Assembly: GCA_964020155.1 (NCBI GenBank)
Contig: OZ026546.1
Span: forward strand, 3,355,400-3,405,399
DNA: 50,000 nt
Direction: 5' to 3'
Source of the DNA: Chondrilla cf. caribensis
Taxonomy: Eukaryota; Porifera; Demospongiae; Chondrillida; Chondrillidae
Part shown: positions 1 to 12,324 of the stretch, piece after piece
How positions within the stretch are numbered: position 1 is the first letter of the stretch
Layout: the number at the start of each line of letters is the position of its first letter
Notes under the pieces: generated by a model
The model's database searches: none
The model's input: the letters and a program-made list of their open reading frames with translations, nothing else
What the model was told of the DNA's origin: nothing
Position numbers and translations under genes: made by a program

Positions 1-37
1 AACCTGAGTACATACACCCACATACATAAGTACTCAC

Positions 38-3000
38 CATCAAGTATTGACGTAAGTAAAAGCTCCTCGATGTTTCCATTGGAAGCCACTCCTTTCACAC
101 AAGGTAACAGAAGAGTGTCACAGTGAGTGGCTCTGAGCTTCTTCAGCGCTTTACACCCTCCAATCCCAGATTCAATGGCCAATGCTAGCTCCTTGGGACA
201 CTGTGGTGGAATAACCACACATTCATATGTACACTCAATACCACATACTGTATTCAGTATTAGGGTTCTAGTTGGTCATTTGTGATAGGATCTAAGAAAA
301 GGGGTCTTATTGCTGTATATTCCCTAATAATTCGGCACAGAAAATTTCACCTCCAATTAAGTTGGTAATTAGGGATACAATGGTAGGAACCAGAGACGCG
401 ACTGAAAATTAGGGAACATACGGTAGTATTAAGGTCCATCAATTCAAAAGTGGCTTACTTTGGCCAAGTCTTTGAGAGAAGGTGTTCTTCCCTCTCCATA
501 AGGATTGCCACTGAAGAGAAACTCCTCATCAGCGGCCAGTCCATGCATGCTGAATTCCTCCAAATGTGAGGACCCCACTTGTTGAAACAAGCCAGCTACT
601 TCAGGGGAATAGTCCGGAAGCATACCAATAGACAGCTTGTCTAATGAGCCAGACTTCAGTAGCTCAGTAACAGATTGGATGATAGGCAAGTCAACGTGGC
701 CAATTTCTGTTGTTAAATCAGACAAACGAGGATAATATCAGTTTGGGGAACGAGTATTAGTTATCATGCAGGATTAAAAACTCACTGCCTAATTCTGGAG
801 CATCGACATTCAAGCTGGAGAGACCATGATAGGTGGCACACACCAGTCCATGGGTGAGAGGGTGGCAGCAATCCTGGACGTGCAATTCCTTCAGGTTTGG
901 GTGACAGGCTGTTGCTGCCTTCAGTGCACCAACAAATTCATCTGTCTGCTGATATTTGAGTGGACAAGAAAAGGTAAAAATTCACACATACTAACCAATC
1001 GATTATCGTACATACATAGTAGGGGTAATGATACAATACGGGTCTTACTTCCTTAGATGATGGTTTCAGATCTGTATCCTCGAGATGGAGTGAGGACAGA
1101 GATGGCAATTCCTGCATGTCTTTCAACATCACACTTTGACTACAAGCGAATCCGGACAGTGTCAAAGACTTCAACTGAGAACCAGCAAGCAGTTCTACCA
1201 GTTTATCTCCATCAATGAGATCTGTCAGTATGGTAGTAGCAGAGAAAGAGTCACACAGGGGGGCACATTAGACAATAACACAATGTTGTGGAGTGTGGAC
1301 GCTTACTTTTGGGCTTGAAACACTTCACGTTAGCTGAGAAAACCTCAAGTGTGGCCTGGTTGCTTCGGCACAGACTCTCTAGGAAAGATGCTATCTGCTG
1401 TTTAGCACTATCGTTTACCTGAGAACAGTAACATGTATAACACGGAACATATTTTACAAGACGTTCTTGTCAATGGTAGGAAGAATCTGCTCTTACCAAG
1501 CATTCGTTCTTGTCACTGGGTAGTTGATCGCCTGTGGAAGGATACATGAGGAACTTCAGGGATTTGATGCACTCCTGTGCGTTAACAAACGTCTCAATGG
1601 CACAGAGATTCTCTGTAAATAGGAGACAAATGCGCATAAAGTACTAATTTACACTCATAAAATTCCTGCATGTGCATACTATTCATATAATATAGGAAAC
1701 TGTGAAAAAAACAAGCCCATGCACTTCCTCATTCCCATGGTGGTCTGTATATAGAGTGATAAGTACATACGTGACCTCACCTTTTGGAGATGCCTCTGGA
1801 GGGCAAACTAAATGGAAGACAAAATCAAGACTCTGCAAACTCCTCACACCGTCCAGTACTTTGAGGAATGCGACAACGTCCTCCACTCCGTGGGGCGATG
1901 GGAAGACCAAGGATTGGATGCCGCTGACATGCTTGACCACCCAGGCCAAGTATCTCCATTTGTCAGATTGAATGGCTGGGAGCGAAACGTGCGGTCCGAT
2001 GTGAGTTGCGACTTGACACGTAAAATCCTGGTTCCCACTTTCAAAGGCAGCTTGTGAAATGGGAACGAGAAGGTGGTCCAGATTACAGCCCAACAATGTG
2101 CCTTCTTTTGAGGCAGATAGAAATGAGAGCAGTTTTTGCTGGATCGTCTTGGACTGCAAATGAGTGATTCCACAATATGTGGGAAATAGATGGTTGTAAG
2201 GTGGCTTGGCAATCACACATCGACCATATTTTCCTTGGCTCGGGCAGAGACGCACATCCCAGAATGAGACTTGGTCCTCTTCTGTTTGCTTGCTGAGAGC
2301 ACAGGCCGCAAGAAACTGCTGTACGATATGATCTGCAAATTGGAAAGTCTGCGAGATCTCCCCATGACAAGAAGAAGAATGACGGCAGACAAGAAGACCC
2401 AAGCACTTTTCACTGTCGAAGGATTGGGTTTCTGTGAAGGTGGATTTCTTCTCAATCAGACTATCGAGAGCCTTCTGATACAAACGAATGATTAAAGGGA
2501 AAAACTTTTCAACTTCTTGTAAGGTTTTCACCTCTGTTGAAGTTCCCGTCCTTTTCAGGTTCTGAGTGGCAAGTAAACAAATGGCTTCATTGACGATTTG
2601 TGTGATTGTAGTGGGCGGTTCCCCGTCATGATGGAGAACGAAGCAGATCATTGAAAGAGGAATAGGATGGGTGGTGTAGTCAGCCAGTTGGCAATTGGCT
2701 CTGAGGAAGGAGGTGGCTTTTTCCACGTTCCCTCCTTCACATTTCTTGAAATACCCAGATGTAAATTTGTCTGCATCAATGGATTCAAGGCGGAATTTTT
2801 GATCAACACCGTCAAGTGACCTAATTGTGGTCTCCTTCCTGGCAGTCACGATGATAGATGCTTTGGAGAGTTGCTTCCCTTCAATGATGTCGCGTATGAT
2901 GGATTGGTGTTGAAGGTGGGCTGGTGAATCATCCAATCCATCCAGAATCAAGAGTATTCCCTCCCCTTCACTGCTTCTCATGTAGTCTACGATCTCGGCC

Positions 3001-3679
3001 ATCTGTTGATTGCTCAGAGGTGGAGTACTGCCTGAGGAGGGGGAGGAAAGTGCGGACAATAGGTCTTTCAGATCGAGGCTTGGGAGGGTAGGGAGGCAGT
3101 GGAGAAGAATTCGAAGGACAAGAGTGGAATCCTGAGCAAACCTGTCTGTTGCATAATCAGAGCACAGCTGATGAACAAGAGATGTTTTGCCAGATTTTGC
3201 TCCCCCTTGAATTGTAGATAGGCTTCTCTTGTTATTGGTGGGGGTTAGCTTGCGTGAAAAGCTTTGATAATCGAGGCTATGCCAATCTCCCTCGTACAAT
3301 GGGCCTTTGAGTCCAATGTTGAGCAGGTCCACATCTGGCTCACTGAGCAACCAGGGATTACTGACAGGACAAACTCTGTAAGCATCCTTCACTGCTTTCA
3401 CTGTTTCCTGAAGTGCAGAACAACAACATCCAGTAAAGCTACATTAAATTGTGTATAACCTTATTTTGGATAAGCAGATTATGTCTGTAAGTGAAAATCA
3501 CCATAGGTATAAAATCCATGCTCATCACTTATACCACAGATAATACTATAATAATAGTATTATCATGTGTATGTGATTAGCTATATACGAATCGTACTAG
3601 ACGGCCATGCAGTGCTGCTGATCTTACATACAATAAAACTCACTGTCGACACAGGTTTCAGCTTTGGTTTCTCGGTCAT
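38..3679 (-). CDS. NACHT-LRR (NLR-type) gene, 3' end outside window
   Basis: Minus-strand exons: 3679-3644 (ATG, 12 codons, preceded by an in-frame stop), 3407-1781, 1612-1497, 1418-1307, 1221-1049, 948-786, 706-459 and 200-38, continuing off the left edge. All joins are GT-AG with matching phases (LRR exons alternate 0/1 and 1/0). The large exon holds a NACHT NTPase: Walker A GGAKSGKTS near residue 80, Walker B ILLILDGLDD near 162, a sensor-like IIVTARKE, and the FQFADHIVQQFLAA segment typical of the end of NACHT modules near 375. The small exons encode leucine-rich repeats of the ribonuclease-inhibitor type (e.g. LKSLTLSG, LSSLHLEDTDL, LKELHVQD). NLR proteins are cytosolic STAND ATPases that oligomerise on sensing danger signals. 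Only about 80 residues precede Walker A and I see no DEATH or CARD domain there. The splice choices are predictions; the NACHT call is firm. Confidence 0.85.
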
Positions 3680-4811
3680 CGTTAACAAAGGATTGCTTTC
3701 AGTAATTCACGACCACATACAGAGAGAATTGACCGAGAGCGAAGCACTAGCCGTATTTGTAGGATATGTCATAAACAATGACGAAGCATGACACAGGTAT
3801 GTTAGTCACGGTGCAAAGGTCAGCACGTGGTAGAAAAGGGCGGGAAATGAGAGAAAATGGCGGCTTCGGAATGCAGCGATTGCGACACAGCCATGGGTCC
3901 TTTATTATTGTTGCTGCTATTAGCCTACGGCAATTGATTCATGTTAGTTTATATAAACGACGTTGTTATTACAGATTCATCAGTACCTTAGATGCTAGTC
4001 ATCCTACACTAACATGTTCAGCGGTCCATTGCCGGTGAACATACGCGTCAGAGTAGTCGTAGTGTTTATGTATTTGGATAATAGGATGTTTTCTGTTGTC
4101 CTGGTGCATGCTAATCACTGTGCTGTCCATCTTAAGGCTTCATAATCACCCCGGCCACTCGTGTGGTACTATTACAGCACTGTGAATGTAAAGGTGGGAC
4201 GTTGCTTAGACGCCCGTGGCGTTGTCATCGCGAAGAATAATTCATCCTAATATACCCTTCCTGGATCTGAGGCACGTCAGGAGTTTGTGTGCCGTGGAAG
4301 ATCACTACACATGTATTACTGTCCCATTCTGTGTGTCAATGGTCACGTATGTGTTGTATAATTCGTATCCTGGATACGGAAGTCATCATGTGTTGCTACT
4401 GTAAGACATAGAGTGGCCCGGGGGTTTTAAAGTGTGCTAGTCAGCTAATGTGTACATAGCTCCCCTTTTACTCTTCATTACATAAACTATAGTTTCTTGC
4501 GGTCAATAGTGCTTACGTATGTGTACAAAGGTCATCATGTGTCGTTGGGAGGACATAGAAATTGAAATTGAATGTTGAGCTGACCCAGTGGGAACACCAC
4601 GCAAGTAATGTGCCATGTGTATTGAGTGGTGTCTGTTCATACAACCTTGATAATCTGACAGTCTTCATGAAATAAATGTATGGTCGGATTATGGAAGTAC
4701 TGCTGTATATGCACTTTGCTGAGCATCTTTGAGTGATACTCTGTACCAGTTATCAAGTAATACATGCTATGTCACCTATAAGTATTGTTGTGATCAGATC
4801 TCGAGTGAAGA

Positions 4812-4813
<2 letters not shown>

Positions 4814-4868
<55 letters not shown>

Positions 4869-4874
4869 CACACA
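4814..4874. repeat. (CA)n microsatellite
   Basis: About 60 bp of nearly pure CA dinucleotide repeat with one CG interruption, roughly 1.1 kb upstream of the NLR start codon. Confidence 0.95.
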
Positions 4875-4899
4875 TGGAATTCTTTTCAACTTAATAATT

Positions 4900-5290
4900 T
4901 TTATTGCCCCTTTTCTTATCACGTAGAGGTTACCAGTAGTACAGAGGTCATCATGTGTTGGAAGACAAAGGCTGGAAGTGAGCTGAGGGAGTAATGACCT
5001 CCTGGTCACAGCATGCGCTGTTCAATGAGGTCATCACATGTACGCTCCTCTCAGGCGTGAACATGTGTACTTGTGGTTTGCTACTTAAATTCATGGTGTA
5101 TGGACATTTTTGTTGGAATTTTTACACATGTACACAAAGGATCAGGGGATGTTGTTACTATTTTTGGTCTCTTCTATGTCGCCTTTAACCTTATAGTAGA
5201 TATTGTGGGCTCTCTATGTCCAGCCTTTGTCTTCCAACACATGATGACCTCTGTACTACTGGTAACCTCTACGTGATAAGAGAAGGAGCA
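4900..5290. repeat. inverted repeat pair (decayed foldback element)
   Basis: The segment from about 4900 to 4974 (TTATCACGTAGAGGTTACCA and onward) recurs in inverted orientation at about 5219-5290 with few mismatches over some 70 bp, enclosing about 245 bp. This is the structure of a foldback or MITE-like insertion. No terminal target-site duplication was established. Confidence 0.7.
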
Positions 5291-6023
5291 ATAACCTTAT
5301 AGTACATATTGTGGGCTCTCTATAGTATGAAACATTTTTAAGACCTCATTTTATGTACATATGTCCTCATTACAGAGGTTTCCTCGGTCCCTCAGAGCGT
5401 TACGGTACTACACTGGAACACAGAATGGTGTCTGTGTTTTGAAGTTTTCCTCAATTTGAAGGTTTGCAATGGAGAAGCTTCATCTATCTACGTATGTATA
5501 AACATACCTATGTATGAGTCGAGAACATCATGCATTGTGCATGCATAGGTCATGTGCTTTAACCTCTCTCTATCATACCTATGTATGTATGTTCTTTTGT
5601 GGACTACAAACTGCATGTATTGTGTGCTTTTATGATGCATTCATACTGTGAGTACATAATATTGTACTTACGTACGTATGTGTTCACAGTCTGTCTGTAA
5701 TGTTATTCCAAAGAACAGTATCTGTGTTATCATAATTGTTCACCTCACAATCATCAAATATGAAATTGTTCCCAGCACACGTACGTACATTCCATACTTG
5801 TCATTAATACAGTACATTATTGCTCAGCCAACAATATCAAATAAAGTGTGTATGTACATAGCAATCATTGTTTGTCTTCATCTACTTAATATGTGTATGT
5901 ACTGTATGACACTAGCTGCAAAGACTCCAAACTGCACAAATGAATCCATTCATGCTTGCACATGTTATCATGTATGTGCTACTATAGACTACTCTGTGGT
6001 GGTTATCTGTCCTTCTCCCTCTA

Positions 6024-9000
6024 CTACATGTCTATGTATTCGTAGAGGCTTTCAGCTGCCACAGACTTCCTCTGAGGGACATCGTGGTACCTAGTGTCCA
6101 TGTTGACCACGATCTGTCTGTCTCCAAACTTGCAGGGATCCACCTTGAAGTAAGGTGGTGCAGGTGCAGAAGGAGACATCACCTCGCTGTACACGGGGTT
6201 GGACACCATCGGGAGCTCGTACACTGGGGATTGGTACCCCCGTACTCTTAACCTGGCCTTTTTCTCTGCATAGTAAGTGAGGATGACATGTACGTGCACA
6301 TACTCCATGTCCATAGGTACAGTACAGCTACAGTACGGTACAGCTACAGTACAGTACAGCTACAGTACAGTACAGTACAGCTACAGTACAGTACAGTACA
6401 GCTACAGTACAGTACGGTACAGCTACAATACAGTACGGTACAGCTACAGTACAGTACGGTACAGCTACAGTACAGTACGGTACAGCTACAATACAGTACA
6501 GTACAACTACAGTACAGTACAGCTACAGTACAGTACAGCTACAGTACAGTACAGTACAATTACAGTACAGTACAGCTACAGTACAGTACAGCTACAGTAC
6601 AGTACAGCTACAGTACAGTACAGCTACAGTACAGTACAGCTACAGTACAGTACAGTACAATTACAGTACAGTACAGTACAGCTACAGTACAGTACAGCTA
6701 CAGTACAGTACAGTACAGTACAGCTACAGTACAGTACAGTACAATTACAGTACAGTACAGTACAGTACAACTACGTACAGTACAGTACCTAATTCTGGTT
6801 AGTGGGTGCGTACACTCCACTCGACAGCACGTAAGTCAAGCAGTACTGATAGTAAGTACGTACCTCTGATAAGAAGCACAGATTTGGTGTCCCCTTCAGA
6901 GTATTTACATACTAAGCATGTCTGACTGTATTAGTCCCGTGCGATGATGTGATCATTGTTCTCAACATTTATTACAGTGATAGTGAATAGTATGAGTTGT
7001 ATAATCGAGGTGACACTTTCTCCCTTGTTTATGTACTCCCGGAAAATATGAAATGGTATTCTAGCAAAATCCTCCACTGAATTGATTGAATGATTTATAC
7101 ATTTCTCTAAACAATGGGATCGGTTTAGAACATAGTTCATTTCATCTATTTTGAACTGCCTCTTTAGACTGAGTATTATCACAAACCTAATAAGCATGAT
7201 ACTTACGTATAGTACAATGTCATACTGTATGTCTGCCTGTATGTATGCTCCATTCACATATGTACATTGCAGTTTGTGAAGGTTGGGTACCCACCTTTTA
7301 TCTTGAGTGATATCACCAGTCCAATGAGCACGATGGTCAGTATGTACACTACAATACCAACTCCACTGCCAACAGCAACGTAGACATAGGTGGGGGCGTC
7401 ATCCTCTGTAGAGGGAGGATTGAAACACATCAAGTTATAACAGTCCTCTTATTCGTCATGGTGTTGGGTGTTTGCATTAATGCGTACATCAAATATGTAC
7501 ACATGTGTATGCAGTTTGTACGTATACACTGGAACCTCTCTATTAAGGACACTTTGGGACCTTGATTTTAGTCCTTATTACAGAGGTTTCCTCAATTCAT
7601 AGGTCATTTTATACACTTCAGTACTACACTGGGACACAGAATGGTGTCCTTATTACAGAGGGTTCCACATTTCAGTGGTTTGTAATAGAGAGGTTCCACT
7701 GTATAGTGAACAGAATGTAGTACAACTTGCTCAGTAAGTACCCTGGTCAATACATACTCCTGGTTAATGTATATACATACACCTCACTCAGTTCCTATCT
7801 AACAACAACCAGCACTGATAGCAAGTGTCCCTGATTATAAGTACCCATTTGGTGCATCCTTCAATGTACTGTACATGCTTACCGAGTGAGTTGAATTGCA
7901 CATGATTTCATGCATTAATAGTCAGTGGAGTGACATGTACTGTATATCCGAGGTGTACTGAATGCACATACACATCACAGATCCTGCAAATTGCCACGGG
8001 ACTGGGCTGTACTTTGCGTGCTCACCTTTGTCACTCTTGGGAATCGTTTCCGAAGTAGTTTTGTATTCAGTGGAGGCTGGAGCTTGTGGTGTTGATGTTG
8101 TGGTTGGTGTCTGGTGGTAGGATGACGAGGCGATGTTTGTTATGTGAGGGGGAGATGGCAGTGGGGCTATTAGTGAAGTGGGTAACATCTGGGAGGATGA
8201 TAGCGATGGAGGTATTCGATAAATCCTTGTCTGATGGCTAATTGATGCGTGAATATTTGTCAGATAGGTGGATGATGAATGAGTTGCTATCTGAAGGGTT
8301 AATGATGGTTCTATAGTTCTCTGATGGGTGGAAGATGGGTCTATATTGTTTTGATGGGGGTATAAAGGTTGTGTGGTTATTTGATGGGTGGATGATGGTT
8401 GTGTAGTTGTCTGATGGGTGGATGATGGTTGTGTAGTTGTCTGATGGGTGGATGATGGTTGTGTAGTTGTCTGATGGGTGGATGATGGTTTTGTAATTTT
8501 TTGATGGGTGGATGATGGTTTTAAAGTTGTCTGATGGGTGGATGATGGTTGTGTAGTTGTCTGATGGGTGGATGATGGTTGTGTAGTTGTCTGATGGGTG
8601 GATGATGGTTTTAAAGTTGTCTGATGGGTGGATGATGGTTGTTTAGTTGTCTGATGGATGGATGATGATTGTGTAGTTGTCTGATGGGTGGATGATGATT
8701 TTAAAGTTGTCTGATGGATGGATGATGATTGTGTAGTTGTCTGATGGGTGGATGATGGTTTGAAAGTTGTCTGATGGGTGGATGATGGTTGTGTAGTTGT
8801 CTGATGGATGGATGATGATTGTGTAGTTGTCAGATAGGTGGATGATGGTTTTGTAGTTGTCTGATGGGTGGATGTTGGTAGTGTGTTTGTCTGATGGATG
8901 GATGATGGTTGTTCAGTTGTCTGGTGGGTGGATGATGGTTTTGTAGTTGTCAGATGGGTGGATGATGGGAGACTAGTGGTCTTGTTGAGTGTTGACGATG

Positions 9001-11283
9001 TGCTAGTTGGGTGTTTCAGGACCGTCATCTGAATATCTCCAGCAGCTCCATTACTGCTGTGTGTGCTGACAAAATTCACAGTAGTGCTTGTCTGTTGACG
9101 AGTAGAATCTGTGACAGAATATTCTGAGTGTCGACCTGAATATATGCATATAAATTATATAAGTATACATTGGTATTTACAATACGTACATGCAACTTAC
9201 TGTACATAATATTTTGTATGTATGTATGATAGCACACTCTACGCTCATTATATTTAATATATTATATTATGTTTATATAATATTATATTACAGTATGTGC
9301 TTTTGTGCATAATTTAAGTATTACAATTTGTATTGTGCAAGAAGATGACCAATTTCGAAATACTGATAATTGAAAGTGGCCTATAATTCATGTACAAAGG
9401 TGTAGATATGTATAGCAGTATTGCATTGGTTTCGTATCATGATATTGATATTCTGTTTCACAATATATTGCATATGGATCAGATGTTGATTACAACGAGA
9501 ATAGCACTTTAGACATACGTAATACTGCATTCATGTCTCTGTAAGCTTGTGTGAGTGACTTGTGACAATCCGTTAATCAAAGGTCAGAGTTCTGTGTACT
9601 GTTTTAATGACACGTTTGGACAGTCAATATGGAATTTCTCCATATTACGATATACGCAGTATATGATATTGTATCGTCAATTTTACATATTATCATGATG
9701 AATTTTATGTGCAGTATATTGTGATTATCGTGGTAACACTAATACTAACTTGTGACGATCATGGTCACCATATTGCTCCTTAGAATAACATCCCCTTCGT
9801 GATCCTTCAGACCACACTGGTAGGTTGATCCATTCTGACCCATTGACACGTTGTGGGCTATGAGTTTGTACACCTGAGAGGGGAAGTTGTATGCGATACT
9901 GTACCCTGGGTACCTGCCTTCAGCAATAACAATGCCGTTGATTTCAAACGTTGGGTGCTCCCCACAGGTTATGTCCGGACCGTGTCCTCTGCATCTGCAT
10001 TCGATTGCCACATCGCTGCCTTCTTGTACAACATTACCTCCTGCAATCTGGAGTATGCTGGTCCCTCTGACTGGAGCTAGACCTGTGTAACAGTGATATT
10101 GTACACGCACATACGTATTTAATGCTTGGCAGGTAACCTGGTTAATGCATATGCACATATAGACATAGATATATATGTACCTCTGTTAATGCATATAGTT
10201 GACTCAGTCTCCAACTTAGGTAAGTACAGATTTACTGTGCTCTTGAAGTTTGTATTGGGTGTACACTGTGTTTGGTGTACACACTGTACACCTACGTAGT
10301 ACATACTGTACATGGAACACACACTGTACATGGTATACACACTATACATACATGGAGTACACACTGTACATGAGATACATACTGCATGTAGAGTATTAAC
10401 TGTACATCAAGTCCACACTGTACATGGAGCCCATACTGTACATGGTATACACACTATACATGAAGTATGTACACACTGAATATTTTACAAAACTGTGCAT
10501 GTTCATATTTACGTATTTACCCCGATGCGTGGGCGTTTTCAATCAACTACAGAAGCGCCGACAGGAGTACATTCGTGATGTACTGGGGTACATATGTGAT
10601 GCACCCCAGTTTTTGTAAGTGGCATTGTTTAATCTAACAAGCTTCGGATAGTTAGTGAGCGAACGACGAAACTCGCCGAACCCACGAGCCTCGGAATATT
10701 TACCGAGTGAACGAGGAAGCTTGCCGAACCCAAAGCCTCAGAATATCTACAGAACGAACGAACGAAATAGGAAACTTGCCAAAACAACGATCCTAGGAGA
10801 ATTAACTTTACCAAACGAAAGAGGAAACTTGCTGAAACGAGCCTGAGTATATTGTTTTGTGTTGTAACATGTTGCCTGTGTCCGAGATCACACACACACA
10901 TTCAATTTCCAAACAACACCTTAGTACATTATTTATAACTTCTTGTAACAACAAAATATTGCTAATAATGGTCTTTCCCCCCCCCCTTTACCGAACGAAC
11001 GACGATTGCTGCAGTGTTATTAGGCCTTCTTGCTGCTCTTCGTTGAAAACCTCCATCGATAGGCCTACCAGCCCGCGTAAATGAATGTGTCTACGGGGTA
11101 TAACTACTACATGTACAGTACCTATCCTTGGCAATTCCTTGCTACCTAAGTATTGCTGCTATACATGAGGTGTGTGAGTCCTGATTTTGCCAACGCAGTA
11201 CTGTATGTGTATTATTTCATACCTACATACGTACCTGTTAAAATGAATATCGCCATCCACATTATTGATTGTGGTCCTGTCAT
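6024..11283 (-). CDS. receptor A: Ig-like, long mucin-like stalk, ITSM/ITIM tail
   Basis: Predicted exons: 11283-11235 (signal peptide, 16 codons, hydrophobic core around IMWMAIFIL), 10082-9750 (Ig-like), 9135-8026 (stalk), 7405-7295 (transmembrane) and 6265-6024 (tail). All internal junctions are phase 1 and the total is 1845 nt (614 residues). The Ig exon has a CxC in the B-strand region, a further Cys, and GSTYQC as the F-strand Cys motif. The stalk is 370 residues of Thr/Ser/Pro repeats, probably heavily O-glycosylated. The transmembrane exon matches those of B-E. The tail has SPVYEL, NPVYSEV, PPYFKV, TRYHDV and SLYEYIDM; the first is absent in B-E and the final Gln of the others is missing. 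The signal exon is the least certain part: it sits 1.15 kb upstream and was chosen for phase, hydrophobicity and a length identical to its paralogues. Probably a cell-surface receptor signalling through SH2 proteins (inference). Confidence 0.8.
6317..6788. repeat. GTACA/GCTACA minisatellite in the last intron of receptor A
   Basis: About 470 bp built from ACAGT and ACAGCT blocks (units of 10-16 bp such as CAGTACAGTACAGCTA) with scattered C-to-A and A-to-G variants. It begins about 50 bp upstream of the splice acceptor of the last exon of gene A, on the intron side. Apparent long ORFs through it on the plus strand (STVQYSY repeats) are artefacts of the repeat. Confidence 0.95.
7527..7701. mobile_element. 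175-bp MITE with TA target duplication (pogo-like)
   Basis: The ends are inverted repeats (CACTGGAACCTCTCTATTA and its complement TAATAGAGAGGTTCCACTG, with one mismatch) flanked by TA on both sides. There is no coding capacity. It lies in the intron of receptor A between the stalk and transmembrane exons. Relatives decayed beyond clear termini occur near 5370-5480 and 11670-11845. A CAGTGGAACCTCTCTA-type terminus is typical of pogo/Tigger-derived MITEs. Confidence 0.8.
8311..8985 (-). repeat. 30-bp coding tandem repeat of the receptor A stalk
   Basis: About 22 imperfect copies of a 30-bp unit inside the stalk exon. On the coding strand each encodes ten residues of the form STHQTTTQPS with Lys/Gln/Leu/Ser substitutions. 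The period is exactly 30 bp for most of the array, so the frame is preserved whatever the copy number. It resembles a mucin VNTR; copy number is expected to vary between alleles (inference). Confidence 0.9.
10255..10475. repeat. degenerate ~20-bp tandem repeat in first intron of receptor A
   Basis: A run of variants of ACACACTGTACATGGAGTAC repeated about ten times with drift. Non-coding, in the intron between the predicted signal-peptide exon and the Ig exon of gene A. Confidence 0.7.
10650..10850. repeat. degenerate ~48-bp tandem repeat
   Basis: Four diverged units, each containing a GAACGA-rich block, an AAACTTGCCGAA-like core and a GCCTCGGAATAT-like tail. Intronic in gene A. No coding role is visible. 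Confidence 0.65.
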
Positions 11284-12324
11284 TGTATTGGAGTATACAC
11301 ATATACGTATGTGCACATACGGATGTAGTTATTAGAGCGTGCCTCCTTGATCCAAATATGTGCTGTTCTTACGTGTGCGTTTTCTCTGGGAAAGAATATC
11401 AACCGTTGAAAACTTTGTGTATAGCTGTGTACCTAGTGTACAGACACTAACTCTATTTGTTATACTGACTAGCTTTAGCTGGAACTCCTGGCTCTTTTAT
11501 ACGTACTTGGTGGTAGAAAGTGTCGCAAGTGATCGAGTGAACCACCACCACAATGTGTGTGATCCTATAGAGACTGTCCGTTGATGCAGAACACACTGCA
11601 TTCATCATCACATTCTTGTGATTGCCTGTAATGATCTTATCTTTGTAATGACAATGAATATATATATTATTTTCTCACTGGACCTATCTCACTTTGGGAC
11701 CTTGAGTTTATGTCCACATACAGAGGTTTGTCAGTTCGAGGGTCTTCTAACACACTCTGCTATACTATACAGAATGGTGTACTTATTATTGAGTTTTTTG
11801 AAAATTCAGAGTTTCATTATAGAAATCTTCCACTGGTACATGTAACAACAGTAGTGTTGTTATTAGGATACGTAGCATATGTACCTAAGTACAATGTACT
11901 GTTCGTGATCAAGTGTGAGTATAGAACCTTCAATGTGCCTTCAAATTTTGGTATCATTGCTTCCAGTCACCGCTGTATGTGCATGCGTTCCAGTGTGGAA
12001 TGTCCTGAAACATTAGCGTGTCCGCTACCGTGTGTACATCGGAGATTCACGTTTTTTAGTTCCAAACTGTACTTGCAAAACAGACTTACATATGTACATA
12101 CATATATTTCCATATCATTGGCACACACTATCAAGTCTGTACTCCAGGCTAATTATGTTAGCAGTTTATTTGTGTATACCACTGTTTAACTACACGCGTA
12201 CGTATGTGTGTGAAGACTCCAAACTGTACAAATGAATCCATTCATTTGTAGAACACACGTGGTTATCATGTATGTGCTACTATAGACTACTCTGTGACTA
12301 TGGTTGTTGTCTGTCCTTCTCCCT
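11284..12324. other. intergenic region between receptors A and B
   Basis: About 1 kb upstream of the predicted start of A and downstream of the stop of B. It contains a decayed MITE related to the one at 7527-7701 (about 11670-11845) and otherwise AT-rich sequence without a supportable gene. Confidence 0.5.

Larger units (their letters stand above)
3680..6023. other. intergenic region between NLR gene and receptor A
   Basis: About 2.3 kb between the 5' end of the NLR gene and the 3' end of receptor A. It should hold the NLR promoter, but I see no convincing TATA or initiator element. It contains a CA microsatellite (4814-4874), an imperfect inverted repeat pair (about 4900-4974 and 5219-5290), a short direct repeat (5188-5218 versus 5292-5321) and a decayed MITE-like stretch near 5370-5480. 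No coding region is supported; plus-strand ORFs here lack coherent composition. Confidence 0.6.

Noticed and set aside
6277..6869. Plus-strand ORFs of 171 and 193 codons with STVQYSY repeats
   Set aside because: Translation of the GTACA/GCTACA minisatellite in two frames; it lies in an intron of receptor A on the opposite strand.
8311..8985. CRISPR-like array of 30-bp repeats
   Set aside because: The units are contiguous without spacers and encode an in-frame Thr/Ser stalk in a eukaryotic gene.
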